A DNA stretch of 64,000 bases from Cyclobacteriaceae bacterium (GTDB lineage: Bacteria > Bacteroidota > Bacteroidia > Cytophagales > Cyclobacteriaceae), in NCBI GenBank assembly GCA_019638285.1, contig JAHBUB010000002.1, positions 62,001-126,000 on the forward strand. The letters run 5' to 3'. A program made the translations under genes and the position numbers. The notes below the pieces were generated by a model, which saw only the letters and a list, made by a program, of their open reading frames with translations, did not search any database and had not been told where the DNA came from. Positions 9,015 to 18,343 of the stretch are shown piece by piece; within the stretch, counting starts at the first letter, position 1; every line of letters starts with the position of its first letter.

Positions 9015-9716
9015 ATGCTAAGGATAGGCGCTATGGGGGTGATCCTTATTACTGGATTAAGTTTTTCTCCTTCAGCCTTTTCTCAAATTTCACAGCGTTC
9101 CGAATTAGGTTTTGGTATTGGCACCTTCACCTATACAGGGGATCTTTCACGCACTTATAATTTCTCTAATTCGCGCCCAGCGGCTACCGCTTTTTATCGC
9201 GCCAACATCAGTAAAGTAATCAGCTTTAAAACAGCACTCACCGGAGGGAAGGTGGCGGCATCAGATAAAAGGACGCCCATTGATGCCTTTGCCAGGCAAC
9301 GCGATGCTTCTTTTAATATATTTTTATTAGAGGGCTCTGCTACGTTTGAATATCATTTCCTTGATTGGAGAGATGATAAAAGAAGATTAAGGTTTACTCC
9401 CTATTTATTTGCCGGTATTGGGCTCTTCGGTATTTCAGGCGTGCAAACAAAGCCAGCCGAATATAGCAATGTGCAGGTCAGTATCCCTCTTGGTGGTGGA
9501 ATGAAATACGTCCTTAATCCCAAATGGTATCTTGCCTTTGAGTTGGGGATTAGGAAAACATTTTTTGATTATCTGGATAACATTTCGGAAGAGAACCCGG
9601 CTTTTAAAAATTATCAATACGGCAACAAGTATGACTATGATAATTATTTTTTTACTGGCTTTTCAATAACCCGCACCTTCTATGATATTCCGTGTGCAAC
9701 AAACCCTTACCGATAA
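9015..9716 (+). CDS. DUF6089 family outer-membrane protein (second copy)
   Basis: A 233-residue exported beta-barrel protein with signal peptide ending SAFSQ. It shares with its neighbour the family motifs 'GxFxYTGDL' (GIGTFTYTGDLSRTYNF) and 'LGIRKTFFDYLDNI', so the two are diverged paralogues. The ATG at 9015 is preferred over an adjacent TTG at 9012. Only 3 bp separate it from the upstream paralogue, so they are probably co-translated. Confidence 0.8.
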   Translation: MLRIGAMGVILITGLSFSPSAFSQISQRSELGFGIGTFTYTGDLSRTYNFSNSRPAATAFYRANISKVISFKTALTGGKVAASDKRTPIDAFARQRDASFNIFLLEGSATFEYHFLDWRDDKRRLRFTPYLFAGIGLFGISGVQTKPAEYSNVQVSIPLGGGMKYVLNPKWYLAFELGIRKTFFDYLDNISEENPAFKNYQYGNKYDYDNYFFTGFSITRTFYDIPCATNPYR

Positions 9717-9770
9717 TATTGAATTGCGTATTAATGTCATCAGGCTATATTTTGGAGGGATGGTGACTGC

Positions 9771-9802
9771 TTGTGAAAAGTTTGAAAAATAGGCTATTTT
9801 TG
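9771..9802 (+). promoter_or_regulatory. Bacteroidota-type promoter for uppS
   Basis: TTG at 9771-9773, a 21 bp spacer and TATTTTTG at 9795-9802 match the -33/-7 promoter pattern of Bacteroidota. Transcription would begin within a few bases of the GTG start codon of uppS (9810), suggesting a leaderless or nearly leaderless mRNA. Confidence 0.55.
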
Positions 9803-9809
9803 CTCCCCT

Positions 9810-10553
9810 GTGGCCTCTTTTAAGCAAGATATAAACCCTAATAACTTGCCTCGTCATATCGCTGTTATCATGGATGGTAATGGAAGATGGGCGAAAAGAA
9901 AGGGTGCTGCCCGTATTTTTGGACATCGCAATGCAATCCAGGCAGTAAAAGATGTGACTGAAGGATGTGGAGAGCTGGGCATTAAATACCTGACCCTATA
10001 CGCTTTTAGTACAGAAAATTGGGGGAGACCTAAAGAGGAAGTTGATGGTTTAATGGAATTGTTAGTGAATACATTAAAAAAAGAGATTAATTCGCTCCAT
10101 GAAAATCAGGTGAGACTGAAAACAATTGGGGATATTGGTCATTTGCCCAGAGCATGTCAGGATAACTTGCAAGAAGCAATAGTGGCCACGAAAGATAACC
10201 CTGGATTAACGTTGATTTTGGCACTGAGCTATAGTGGAAGATGGGAAATAGTAGAAGCAATCAAGGCCATAGCCAATGATGTAAAGAATGGCAAAGTGGA
10301 CGTGAATGCAATTGGTGAAGAATTAATTTCGGGATACATGAAAACAAAGGGTATACCTGATCCTGAATTGTTAATAAGAACAAGCGGAGAAATGAGAGTG
10401 AGCAATTTTTTACTTTGGCAAATAGCATATACCGAACTGTTCATCACTAAAACATTATGGCCCGATTTCCGAAGGGAAGATTTGTATGAGGCCATTTGTG
10501 CCTACCAAACCAGGGATAGGAGATTTGGAAAGGTAATAGAAACAACTGCGTAA
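9810..10553 (+). CDS. uppS: Isoprenyl transferase (undecaprenyl diphosphate synthase)
   Basis: A 247-residue cis-prenyltransferase that makes the C55 lipid carrier for peptidoglycan and other envelope polymers. HIAVIMDGNGRWAKRKG holds the catalytic Asp and the diphosphate-binding residues, and RTSGEMRVSNFLLWQIAYTE is the C-terminal family signature. The start is GTG at 9810; the family needs the residues before NLPRHIAV, so later starts are unlikely. The bamA gene begins 4 bp after its stop. Confidence 0.95.
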   Translation: MASFKQDINPNNLPRHIAVIMDGNGRWAKRKGAARIFGHRNAIQAVKDVTEGCGELGIKYLTLYAFSTENWGRPKEEVDGLMELLVNTLKKEINSLHENQVRLKTIGDIGHLPRACQDNLQEAIVATKDNPGLTLILALSYSGRWEIVEAIKAIANDVKNGKVDVNAIGEELISGYMKTKGIPDPELLIRTSGEMRVSNFLLWQIAYTELFITKTLWPDFRREDLYEAICAYQTRDRRFGKVIETTA

Positions 10554-10557
10554 GCTG

Positions 10558-13275
10558 ATGAAGAGAATTTTACCCTTTGTTTTATTGTTTTTTCTTTTGG
10601 TAATCCATACCGCTAAGGGGCAGTTTAGAAGGAATAAAACACAGGAAAATGTGCCCCTGACAGAGAACTCACTCAACTATGCCAATCCTGTAGAATATAC
10701 TATCGGAGGAATAGAAGTGACAGGACTAAATGTTCTCGATAAAAGTGCAATGGTCTCCCTTACCGGGCTTAAGGTTGGGGATCAAATTAAAATACCAGGC
10801 GAGAAGATTGCAGGCGCAATTCGAAAATTATGGAAGCACGGCTTAGTTGGTGATGCCTCTATTCTGGTAGATAAAATTGAAGGAGGCAATGTTTTTCTTA
10901 CCATCGCCTTAACGGAACGGCCCAGGCTAATAGACTTTTACTTTACAGGGATAAGCAAATCACGGGAATCCTCATTGAAGGAAGAGCTTACCCTCATCAG
11001 GGGCAAAATTGTTAACGATGCAATGATTCGCAATACTGAGCTATCCGTTAAAAAATTCTTTTCAAAGAAAGGATTTCTTAATACAGAGGTGAAGGTAATA
11101 CAAGAAGCAGATACCCTTAACAGGGGCGGTGTTAAAGTAAGAATCAATGTAGACTTAAACGCGAAGGTTAGGATACACGATGTGATTTTTGAGGGAAATA
11201 AGGAAATCCCTTCAGCCAAGCTGAAGAAGAAGTTAAAGAAGACCAAAGAACACGCCAGAATCACCCTGCACCGTACTATTTTGAGTAGTATTCTGGGCTT
11301 TAGACCTAGTCAGTTAAAATTGAGAGCAGATACCGTCCAAGAGTCATCATGGAGACAAGTAAAGGAGTTTATCAATGACAACATTAAGCTCAATGTGTTT
11401 GCCTCTTCTAAATTCATTGCCTCTGAGTTTGAAGAAGACAAGAAGAAAATCATAAGTTACTACAATTCTCTGGGGTACCGAGATGCGGAGATCATAAGCG
11501 ATACCACTGTCAGGCACTCAGACAACAGCATTGATGTTAAAATTCAAGTGAAGGAAGGGAGAAAGTATTACTTCAGAAACATTAACTGGACGGGCAATTA
11601 CATTTATAGTTCTGCCGTATTAGACAGGATTCTTGACATTAACAAGGGAGATGTGTACAACAAAGAACTTATCGATAAGAAGACCAATTTCAATCCAAAG
11701 GGGCCGGATATTAGTGGTCTTTATATGGACGATGGATACTTGTTTTTCCGGGTAAATCCAGTTGAAGTAGCGGTAGTAGGCGATTCCATTGATATTGAAA
11801 TGAGGATTTTTGAGGGTGAACAAGCGACCATCAAAAATGTGTGGATAACAGGAAATGAAAGAACCAGTGAGCATGTAATCCGCAGGGAATTGAGCACGGT
11901 TCCTGGTCAAAAATTCAGGAGGTCGGACATCATACGGACGCAACAGCAGCTGTCTCAAATGGGATTTTTCAATCCACAAAAAATTGGGCAAGATATACAG
12001 CCCAACCCTTCAGACGGAACAGTCGATATAGGATGGAAGCTGGAGGAACAATCCAACGATCAGATTCAACTCTCTGGAGGTTGGGGAGGTGCGTTTGGCT
12101 TTGTAGGTACAGTGGGTCTTACGTTTAATAATTTTTCAATCCGAAATGTTCCGGATTTAAAAAAATGGAAACCTCTTCCTACGGGTGACGGGCAAAGGCT
12201 TTCGCTAAGTGCGCAAGCCAACGGTGCTTCTTACCAGAGCTATAGCTTTTCATTTACGGAGCCGTGGCTTGGCGGGAAAAAGCCTAATTCATTTACCGTT
12301 GCACTGAATCATTCAGTTTCTAGGCTACCCACCTCTCTTTCTTACGAGATTGATGACAAAGTATCTTTAAAGCAACGCGGAGTTACCATCGGTCTTGGAA
12401 GAAGGCTGGAGTGGCCGGATAATTACTTTTCTCTTACCAACTCACTCTCCTTTCTTGAGTATAGGTATAAAGGAAACTATTTTCAATCCAATGTTCTTCC
12501 TGAAAAAGGAACAACGTATAGTATAAAACTCGAAACAGTAATAGCAAGGAATAGTATTGATAGCCCCATGTATCCTACTCAGGGATCCACCATTTCATTA
12601 AGTGCAGCACTTACTCCTCCATGGTCTCGATTAAGAAATGATAGTTATTTGCAGGATATCAACAAGCAGTTTCAGTGGATAGAAATGCACAAATGGATGT
12701 TTGATTCCAAATTCTACCTTAAGCTAATAGGGAGTTCAAAGCCGGAAGGCCGCAGCCTTGTGCTGGAAACAAAAGCACATTTTGGGTTTATAGGACAGTA
12801 CAATAAATCACTTACACCTAGCCCATTTGAGCGGTTTCTGTTAGGGGGTGATGGATTAGCCGGTGGATTTAATTCGTATGTATTGGGTCAGGATATTATT
12901 GGACTTAGGGGTTATGAAAACAATAAGATAACCCCTCCTTTCTATGCCAGAAGAGGCTCAAGCGCCCAGGCAAATAAAATTGAAGGAGGAATTGTGTATG
13001 ATAAATTTGGCGTAGAGTTGAGATACCCGATATCTCTTAGCCAGGCTGCTACTATTTATGTGCTCTTATTCGGTGAAGGCGGTAACAATTGGGACAATTA
13101 TTTAGACTTTAATCCGTTTCAAATCTACAAATCGGCTGGGGTAGGGGCTAAAATATTTATGCCTGCTTTTGGACTTATTGGGATAAACTGGGCGTATGGT
13201 TTTGATACGTTGCCTGGTGCGACCCAAAAGAGCGGTGCTCAATTTCACTTTACCATTGGCCAGCAAATCAGATAG
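10558..13275 (+). CDS. bamA: Outer membrane protein assembly factor BamA
   Basis: A 905-residue Omp85 protein, the central subunit of the machinery that inserts beta-barrels into the outer membrane. A signal peptide (MKRILPFVLLFFLLVIHTAKGQ, in part) precedes about five POTRA repeats (residues 45-480; for example VTGLNVLDKSAMVSLTGLKV and VWITGNERTSEHVIRREL). The C-terminal barrel (500-905) contains the conserved loop-6 motif as LRGYEN and ends with IGQQIR. It is larger than the E. coli protein, as usual for this phylum. Two OmpH/Skp genes follow immediately, giving an insertase-plus-chaperone unit. Confidence 0.95.
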   Translation: MKRILPFVLLFFLLVIHTAKGQFRRNKTQENVPLTENSLNYANPVEYTIGGIEVTGLNVLDKSAMVSLTGLKVGDQIKIPGEKIAGAIRKLWKHGLVGDASILVDKIEGGNVFLTIALTERPRLIDFYFTGISKSRESSLKEELTLIRGKIVNDAMIRNTELSVKKFFSKKGFLNTEVKVIQEADTLNRGGVKVRINVDLNAKVRIHDVIFEGNKEIPSAKLKKKLKKTKEHARITLHRTILSSILGFRPSQLKLRADTVQESSWRQVKEFINDNIKLNVFASSKFIASEFEEDKKKIISYYNSLGYRDAEIISDTTVRHSDNSIDVKIQVKEGRKYYFRNINWTGNYIYSSAVLDRILDINKGDVYNKELIDKKTNFNPKGPDISGLYMDDGYLFFRVNPVEVAVVGDSIDIEMRIFEGEQATIKNVWITGNERTSEHVIRRELSTVPGQKFRRSDIIRTQQQLSQMGFFNPQKIGQDIQPNPSDGTVDIGWKLEEQSNDQIQLSGGWGGAFGFVGTVGLTFNNFSIRNVPDLKKWKPLPTGDGQRLSLSAQANGASYQSYSFSFTEPWLGGKKPNSFTVALNHSVSRLPTSLSYEIDDKVSLKQRGVTIGLGRRLEWPDNYFSLTNSLSFLEYRYKGNYFQSNVLPEKGTTYSIKLETVIARNSIDSPMYPTQGSTISLSAALTPPWSRLRNDSYLQDINKQFQWIEMHKWMFDSKFYLKLIGSSKPEGRSLVLETKAHFGFIGQYNKSLTPSPFERFLLGGDGLAGGFNSYVLGQDIIGLRGYENNKITPPFYARRGSSAQANKIEGGIVYDKFGVELRYPISLSQAATIYVLLFGEGGNNWDNYLDFNPFQIYKSAGVGAKIFMPAFGLIGINWAYGFDTLPGATQKSGAQFHFTIGQQIR

Positions 13276-13277
13276 AA

Positions 13278-13811
13278 ATGCGATCATTTCCGCTAATTTT
13301 AGCATTTATTATTTTCGGCCTGGATTTTGCGAATGCTCAGAAGTTCGGTTATGTGGATACGGACTTTATTCTGAGCAAAATGGCCGATTATAAAAAGGCG
13401 CAGGATGAGATAGATCGTTTGTCGGCTGCCTGGCAGAAAGAGATCGAAGAAATGCAAATAGGAATCAAAGGAATGTACAATGCTTTTGAAGCTGAACAGG
13501 TACTGCTTACTGAGGAAATGAGGAAGGACCGGATGGCAGAAATTGAGAAGAAAGAGGCTGAACTGAAAGAGTATCAGAGGAAAGTGTTTGGATTTGGAGG
13601 GCTGTTTTTTTTGAAAAAACAAGAATTGATTAAACCTTTGCAGGACAAGGTGTTTGATGCAGTAGAAAAAGTAGCTAAGTCGAACAGATTGGCAATTATT
13701 TTTGACAAGGCGGGTGAGTTAGTCATGATTTACACAGACCCGAGGCATGACTATACCGATTTTGTTTTAGAGGAACTTGGATTAGGAGACCCCAATGATC
13801 AGATCAAATAA
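13278..13811 (+). CDS. OmpH/Skp family periplasmic chaperone
   Basis: A 177-residue exported protein starting 2 bp after bamA. The signal peptide ends near ANAQ. The mature part begins KFGYVDTDFILSKMADYKKA, the OmpH start motif, and continues with long charged helices (about 50-120) that form the tentacles of Skp-type holdases. It probably carries unfolded outer-membrane proteins to BamA. The central segment FGGLFFLKKQELI is more hydrophobic than in the next paralogue. Confidence 0.9.
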   Translation: MRSFPLILAFIIFGLDFANAQKFGYVDTDFILSKMADYKKAQDEIDRLSAAWQKEIEEMQIGIKGMYNAFEAEQVLLTEEMRKDRMAEIEKKEAELKEYQRKVFGFGGLFFLKKQELIKPLQDKVFDAVEKVAKSNRLAIIFDKAGELVMIYTDPRHDYTDFVLEELGLGDPNDQIK

Positions 13812-13830
13812 CTAAATACAATTTAATACG

Positions 13831-14385
13831 ATGAGAAACTTTTTAATTTTATTCCTTATTGGATGCACGAGTTTTGCAGCTCAAGCTCAAACACCCGCCC
13901 AGAAAATAGGGTACGCTGATTGGGATTATATTTTTAGCCAATTGCCGGAATACAAACAGATCGAAGCGGAGATGAAAACGCATGGTGACCAACTCCAGAA
14001 TCAGCTTCAGGCAAAATACAAAGACTATGAAACTAAATTAAAAGCTTATCAGGCAGGTGCAGCTGCTATGGTAGATGCGGTTAGAAGAGACAAAGAAACC
14101 GAGCTAACCCAACTGCAGGAAGGTATTCAGAAGTTTCAGCAAGACGCGCAAGCCTCTATTCAAAATAAGCAGGACCAACTGATGAGCCCTGTCTTTAGCA
14201 AAGTGGGAAAGGCAATTGAAGACGTGGCGAAAGAACAGGGATATTCATTTATTCTTAATCCTCAACTTATAGGAGGTGGAGACATTTTACTTTACAGTGA
14301 CGAGAAATTTGATATTTCAGATCTGGTATTAAAGAAAATGGGTATAACCCCAAAACCCCGACCTGTTGCTGATAAAACAAACTAA
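13831..14385 (+). CDS. OmpH/Skp family periplasmic chaperone (second copy)
   Basis: A 184-residue paralogue of the preceding gene. The signal ends at AQAQ, the mature start KIGYADWDYIFSQLPEYKQ is the family motif, and a Gln/Ala-rich helical hairpin (about 55-130) follows. The last strand (QGYSFILNPQLIGGGDILLY) belongs to the trimerisation core. It closes the envelope operon; an intrinsic terminator lies 25 bp downstream. Confidence 0.9.
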   Translation: MRNFLILFLIGCTSFAAQAQTPAQKIGYADWDYIFSQLPEYKQIEAEMKTHGDQLQNQLQAKYKDYETKLKAYQAGAAAMVDAVRRDKETELTQLQEGIQKFQQDAQASIQNKQDQLMSPVFSKVGKAIEDVAKEQGYSFILNPQLIGGGDILLYSDEKFDISDLVLKKMGITPKPRPVADKTN

Positions 14386-14410
14386 AGGTGTTTAGTTTGT
14401 AAATACTTAG

Positions 14411-14436
14411 ACCCTGCTAATTGGCAGGGTTTTTTT
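14411..14436 (+). terminator. Intrinsic terminator of the uppS-bamA-ompH operon
   Basis: ACCCTGC (14411-14417) and GCAGGGT (14424-14430) form a perfect 7 bp stem with the 6 nt loop TAATTG, followed by a T-run through 14436. This is the clearest rho-independent terminator in the window. Confidence 0.9.
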
Positions 14437-14451
14437 ATTCATCTTTCGGCT

Positions 14452-15354
14452 ATGCGTATTTCAACGATCATTAAGGGCCAAACAATAGGAATTGTTGCTC
14501 CTGCCCGTAAAGTAGACCATCAGAAACTATTTGAGGGGATACGAATAATTGAATCCTGGGGATTGGAAGTGGAAATTGGTAAGTACTGCTTTGAAAAGGA
14601 CAATGCTTATTTGGCGGCTAAGGATGCGGAGCGACTGAGGGATTTACAGTATATGCTAGACAGTGAATCCGTGAATGCAATCTTTTGTGCAAGAGGTGGC
14701 TACGGCACTACACGCATTGTTGATCAATTGGATTTCAGGAGTTTTATTAAGCAACCAAAATTGATTTTAGGGTTTAGTGATATTACGGCACTCCACCTCA
14801 AGCTTCATCGGTTGGGAGTGCAGAGTATCCATGGTTGTATGCCCGTGCAGTTTTCAAATCCAGATTACTTTAATTCTATTGAAAGCCTGAAGCACCTTTT
14901 ATTTTCTGATCAAGCAGACGAAATTTTAGCTGATGCAAATCAACACAATAGAGAGGGTGAAGCAACAGGAATCATTATTGGTGGGAATTTATCTTTACTG
15001 GTTGATTCTCTTGGTACGCCTACCGAACTGGATACCGCAGGCAAAATATTGGTAGTGGAAGAAGTGGACGAACAGCTTTATAAGATCGATCGGATGTTTA
15101 CTCAACTGAAGCGCGCGGGAAAACTTTCCCAACTTGCAGGATTGATAGTTGGTCACATGACTGGTTTAAAGGATACTGAACTGCCTTTTCACCAGACAGC
15201 GGAGGAACTGATTTTAGACAAGGTTTCAGAATTTAAATTTCCTCTGGGGTTTGGTTTCCCCATAGGACACGAGCCGCCTAATTTGCCATGGCGCCATTCT
15301 TCTCTTTCCCGGCTGGTGGTTACTAGTAATCATTCGAGGCTTACTTTTGAATAA
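14452..15354 (+). CDS. LD-carboxypeptidase (peptidase S66)
   Basis: A 300-residue cytoplasmic serine peptidase that removes the terminal D-Ala from muropeptide tetrapeptides during wall recycling. Family marks are GIVAPAR near the N-terminus, ARGGYGTTR, the nucleophile Ser in GFSDITALHL, the Glu in VVEEVDEQLYKIDRM and the C-terminal GHEPPNLPW with the catalytic His. No signal peptide is present, as in LdcA. It starts shortly after the upstream terminator, so it must have its own promoter. Confidence 0.9.
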   Translation: MRISTIIKGQTIGIVAPARKVDHQKLFEGIRIIESWGLEVEIGKYCFEKDNAYLAAKDAERLRDLQYMLDSESVNAIFCARGGYGTTRIVDQLDFRSFIKQPKLILGFSDITALHLKLHRLGVQSIHGCMPVQFSNPDYFNSIESLKHLLFSDQADEILADANQHNREGEATGIIIGGNLSLLVDSLGTPTELDTAGKILVVEEVDEQLYKIDRMFTQLKRAGKLSQLAGLIVGHMTGLKDTELPFHQTAEELILDKVSEFKFPLGFGFPIGHEPPNLPWRHSSLSRLVVTSNHSRLTFE

Positions 15355-15355
15355 C

Positions 15356-15841
15356 TCAGTCTTTGTTCATTGAAAGGATTACATCCTTTTTTGCCATCCT
15401 TACCCCAACAACATATTTAAAATTAACCGTTCCATCTGATTGAGTGTTTGTAATGGGGAGGGTGTAAATCAAGGAGTCTTTCCCAATTTTTTGAATATTG
15501 TCTACAAGCTCAAAGTCAGCCGCGGCTTCGTATGCTTCCATCAATTGTTGTTCAATCCCCATTAGTTGTGGGTCTCCGAGAGAAAGCACATGAATCCTTA
15601 CGTGGTACTTTTGTTGAAGCTCGTTTTTAAGTTGCGCATTTAGAGGTGATGAATCCAGTTTTTTTATCTCTTCGGAAATACTTCTCCCATACTGAAAAGC
15701 AGCCTCTGTTATTTCTGCGTCAGAAATTTTAACAATTTCGTGGGCTTTCTTTTCATCCCACATTTTCTTTTTTTGCTCCTCTGTCAGTTTCCCCTGGCAT
15801 GCAAAAACGATCAATAGGAGTATGGGCAACAGCTTTCTCAT
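15356..15841 (-). CDS. Lipoprotein of unknown function (DUF3365-like)
   Basis: A 161-residue protein with a lipoprotein signal (MRKLLPILLLIVFAC, Cys15 lipidated). The mature part is helical and charged at first (LTEEQKKKMWDEKKAHEIVK), then an alpha/beta domain with VRIHVLSLGDPQL and a strand-rich end (VNFKYVVGVRMAKKDVILSM). This resembles DUF3365/Tll0287-type sensory domains, but the haem-binding motif sometimes seen there is absent. It is convergent with the LD-carboxypeptidase (1 bp between stops). Confidence 0.5.
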   Translation of the reverse strand: MRKLLPILLLIVFACQGKLTEEQKKKMWDEKKAHEIVKISDAEITEAAFQYGRSISEEIKKLDSSPLNAQLKNELQQKYHVRIHVLSLGDPQLMGIEQQLMEAYEAAADFELVDNIQKIGKDSLIYTLPITNTQSDGTVNFKYVVGVRMAKKDVILSMNKD

Positions 15842-15928
15842 AAAGCAAGTTCTTTATTTCCCAAAGGTAGCTTTGAGAGAGTCATGCTCAAACCTTTTGG
15901 GCAAATAGGCTGGCTCAAAGTCAATTAC

Positions 15929-15936
15929 TAACTTTG
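15929..15936 (+). promoter_or_regulatory. Possible -7 promoter element of prfA
   Basis: TAACTTTG fits TAnnTTTG and ends 18 bp before the prfA ATG. No TTG lies at the optimal -33 spacing. Confidence 0.35.
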
Positions 15937-15954
15937 CCTCGCATTTTTTGAAAT

Positions 15955-17022
15955 ATGATTAGAAAACTAGAAGAAATAAATGGTCGATTTGAGGAGGTAG
16001 GCCAGCTGCTTATGCAGCCCGATTTGATAAAGGATCAAAAGAAGTACACACAACTGAGCAAAGAATATCGTGATCTTGAAAAGGTGGTTTCAAAATACAA
16101 GACCTATCTGGGGATATTGAATAGCTTAAAGTATGCCAAAGAGGTATTGGAAAAGGAGAAAGATCAGGAGCTGAGAGAACTGGCAAAAATGGAATTGGAA
16201 GAGCTGATGCCCAAGAAAGAAGCTATTGAAGAGAGCCTAAAGATGCAGCTTATGCCTAAAGACCCCAATGATTCAAAAAATGCGATTTTGGAGATTAGGG
16301 CTGGCACAGGAGGAGACGAGGCAGCCATCTTTGCGGGTGACATTTATCGTATGTATGAGCGCTATTGTGATAACCATAAATTGAAGCTTACGGTACTTGA
16401 TGTAACGGAAGGAACTGCAGGTGGATATAAGGAAGTAATTAGTGCTGTTGAAGGAGAGGGGGCATACGGATTGCTTAAATATGAATCAGGTGTGCATCGC
16501 GTGCAACGCGTGCCGGATACCGAAACACAGGGGCGAGTGCACACTTCAGCCGCTTCTGTAGTGATATTACCCGAAGCAGAGGAAATAGATGTAGAAATCA
16601 ACCCTGCTGATATTGAGGTGCAGACATCTCGTTCAGGGGGAGCGGGGGGTCAGAATGTAAACAAGGTAGAAACCAAAGTACAGATGACGCATAAGCCTAC
16701 TGGAATCGTAGTCACTTGTCAGATAGAGAGATCCCAATTGGGCAACCGGGAGAGGGCCATGCAGATGTTGAGGACAAAGCTCTATGAGATGGAGGTTGAG
16801 AAACAGGCTAATAAAATTGGTGCAGCCAGAAAATCACAGGTACGAAGTGGAGACCGCTCCGAAAAAATAAGAACTTACAATTACCCTCAAAGTAGGGTTA
16901 CCGATCATCGCATTGGGTATACCCAGCATAATTTACCGGCTGTTATGAATGGGGAAATAGATGAGTTTGTTGAAAAACTAAAAATAGCTGAGACAGCCGA
17001 GCGAATGACGGAAGCAAAATAA
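15955..17022 (+). CDS. prfA: Peptide chain release factor 1
   Basis: A 355-residue class I release factor that reads UAA/UAG. The GGQ loop is in [15 protein letters not shown]. The tripeptide-anticodon (PxT) position lies in [18 protein letters not shown], where x is Asp. The N-terminal coiled coil (about 20-100) and the C-terminal SRVTDHRIG complete the family layout. An 8 bp inverted repeat (17019-17037) holds its stop codon and that of the convergent lipoprotein gene. Confidence 0.95.
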   Translation: MIRKLEEINGRFEEVGQLLMQPDLIKDQKKYTQLSKEYRDLEKVVSKYKTYLGILNSLKYAKEVLEKEKDQELRELAKMELEELMPKKEAIEESLKMQLMPKDPNDSKNAILEIRAGTGGDEAAIFAGDIYRMYERYCDNHKLKLTVLDVTEGTAGGYKEVISAVEGEGAYGLLKYESGVHRVQRVPDTETQGRVHTSAASVVILPEAEEIDVEINPADIEVQTSRSGGAGGQNVNKVETKVQMTHKPTGIVVTCQIERSQLGNRERAMQMLRTKLYEMEVEKQANKIGAARKSQVRSGDRSEKIRTYNYPQSRVTDHRIGYTQHNLPAVMNGEIDEFVEKLKIAETAERMTEAK

Positions 17023-17037
17023 CTAAGTTTTAGTTAT
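17019..17037. repeat. Inverted repeat built on two convergent stop codons
   Basis: ATAACTAA (17019-17026), loop GTT, TTAGTTAT (17030-17037). The left arm contains the prfA TAA and the right arm contains the complement of the TAA ending the LPP20-like gene. It has no adjacent T-run, so at most it is a weak bidirectional 3' structure. Confidence 0.6.
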
Positions 17038-17578
17038 CTGCTTCGTCTGCTTTTTTGATTTGTTCGTCAAGTATTTCGTCAATGATTTTCATCTGTCGCT
17101 CGTCTATGGTTTGATCGACTTTGGCCTGCTTCTTCATGTAACGGAACATGGCGTTCTTTTTAATTTCATAAGCGATAAAGACAGTATAAGATTTTGTCTT
17201 TTCGTTATAGTATTTCTCCTGCCCCATTTTCCTAAGATCAGCAATTTGGGTGTTCATGGTTTGCCTCACCAGACTTTGAAATTTGTCAGCCACATCAGTA
17301 CCTCTTTCATTTTCTCTTTGACCCAGATATTGGTCAGCGACCTGTTTCATGGTGGTGTTTACTTGACCTGCCAATTGTGCCTTTGCCGCAATATCTGCTT
17401 TTCCCAAAGCAATGTTTTCTTGAGAGCTTTCCCCTTTCCCGGTACCTCTAAACCAACGATTGTTTGATTCGTAGGTATTTCCCCTAAAAGGCTCACGCAC
17501 TTTTTTGCCAAATGGACTGGACGAACAGGAGGCCAATGTGGCAATTGCACTGATTAAGATAATAGGAAGATATTTCAT
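17030..17578 (-). CDS. LPP20-like lipoprotein
   Basis: A 182-residue lipoprotein (signal ending LASC). The segment WFRGTGKGESSQENIALGKADIAAKAQLA and the following helix match the LPP20/'flagellar assembly T' type fold, in which small proteins bear a GxG...A(x)AxAxLA pattern. The C-terminus is strongly charged (KQAKVDQTIDERQMKIIDEI). Role unknown; probably anchored facing the periplasm. It converges on prfA. Confidence 0.6.
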   Translation of the reverse strand: MKYLPIILISAIATLASCSSSPFGKKVREPFRGNTYESNNRWFRGTGKGESSQENIALGKADIAAKAQLAGQVNTTMKQVADQYLGQRENERGTDVADKFQSLVRQTMNTQIADLRKMGQEKYYNEKTKSYTVFIAYEIKKNAMFRYMKKQAKVDQTIDERQMKIIDEILDEQIKKADEADN

Positions 17579-17618
17579 GAGTTTAAAAGTTAAAATCTTG
17601 ATCTAAAAGTACGAAAAA

Positions 17619-18341
17619 TTATGCCAGACTTGAACGTATGACCAGTTGCCATCGAAATGCCCATTTCCACTGAAGGGAGTAGTTTTTAATCCCGGCTTCT
17701 TTTAATATGGATATTATATCGGATCTGTGAAATGACCGCAGCACAGAAACGGGAGCGTCAAATTGTACCATGGGGGATTTTGAAAACCATTTGGTGAGTA
17801 GCCGAATAGAATGATAGGCGAACCAATGTCGGTGAAGATCGTTAATCACAATCCCAATTCGGCTTTGTTTTACTATTGAGCTGATGAGTTGCGCTAACTC
17901 TTGATTGTTAAAATGATGTGTAAATAATGTGGCCACAATGATATCGTATTTAGTTTTCTGAAAGTCTTCAGAAAATACATTGTGTGTTTGATAGCTTATT
18001 TCCTTAAATGCTTTGGTATTGTTCTTTGAAAATTCAATGATGTTGGGGTTGGCATCAATGCCAGTCAGCATTAGATTAAGTTTTTGTTTTTTCCCCCACC
18101 AGGCAATTTCTTTTAGTATGTCGCCACCACCACAACCAATGTCAGCGATGGTGATTTTATTGCTGCCTTCGGTCTTTTCTAATGCTAATCTCTTTATTCC
18201 GCTTATGGTTACAGCATTTCCACCCAGCCATCTGTTAATGATCTCCAATTCCCTCAAAGTTTGATTCACCACTTCACCGGAGCATTGAAGGTCATCCATT
18301 ATTTCAACTGTTTCTGCGCGTTGAGAAAACCTTGTTGTCAT
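17619..18341 (-). CDS. SAM-dependent methyltransferase of the type III PKS cluster
   Basis: A 240-residue class I methyltransferase. Motif I is ITIADIGCGGGDILKE, the acidic ribose-binding residue is in LTGIDANPN, and YDIIVATLFTHHF is motif II/post-I. The gene starts 2 bp after the stop of the type III PKS gene on the same strand, so the two are almost certainly co-transcribed and this enzyme probably O- or C-methylates the polyketide product. That parallels the srsA-srsB logic of Streptomyces phenolic lipids (established for that system, inferred here). Confidence 0.8.
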   Translation of the reverse strand: MTTRFSQRAETVEIMDDLQCSGEVVNQTLRELEIINRWLGGNAVTISGIKRLALEKTEGSNKITIADIGCGGGDILKEIAWWGKKQKLNLMLTGIDANPNIIEFSKNNTKAFKEISYQTHNVFSEDFQKTKYDIIVATLFTHHFNNQELAQLISSIVKQSRIGIVINDLHRHWFAYHSIRLLTKWFSKSPMVQFDAPVSVLRSFHRSDIISILKEAGIKNYSLQWKWAFRWQLVIRSSLA

Positions 18342-18343
18342 AA

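Noticed and set aside
16362-16601. Minus-strand open frame inside prfA
   Set aside because: Antisense shadow of a conserved gene; low-complexity Ser/Thr/Val content.
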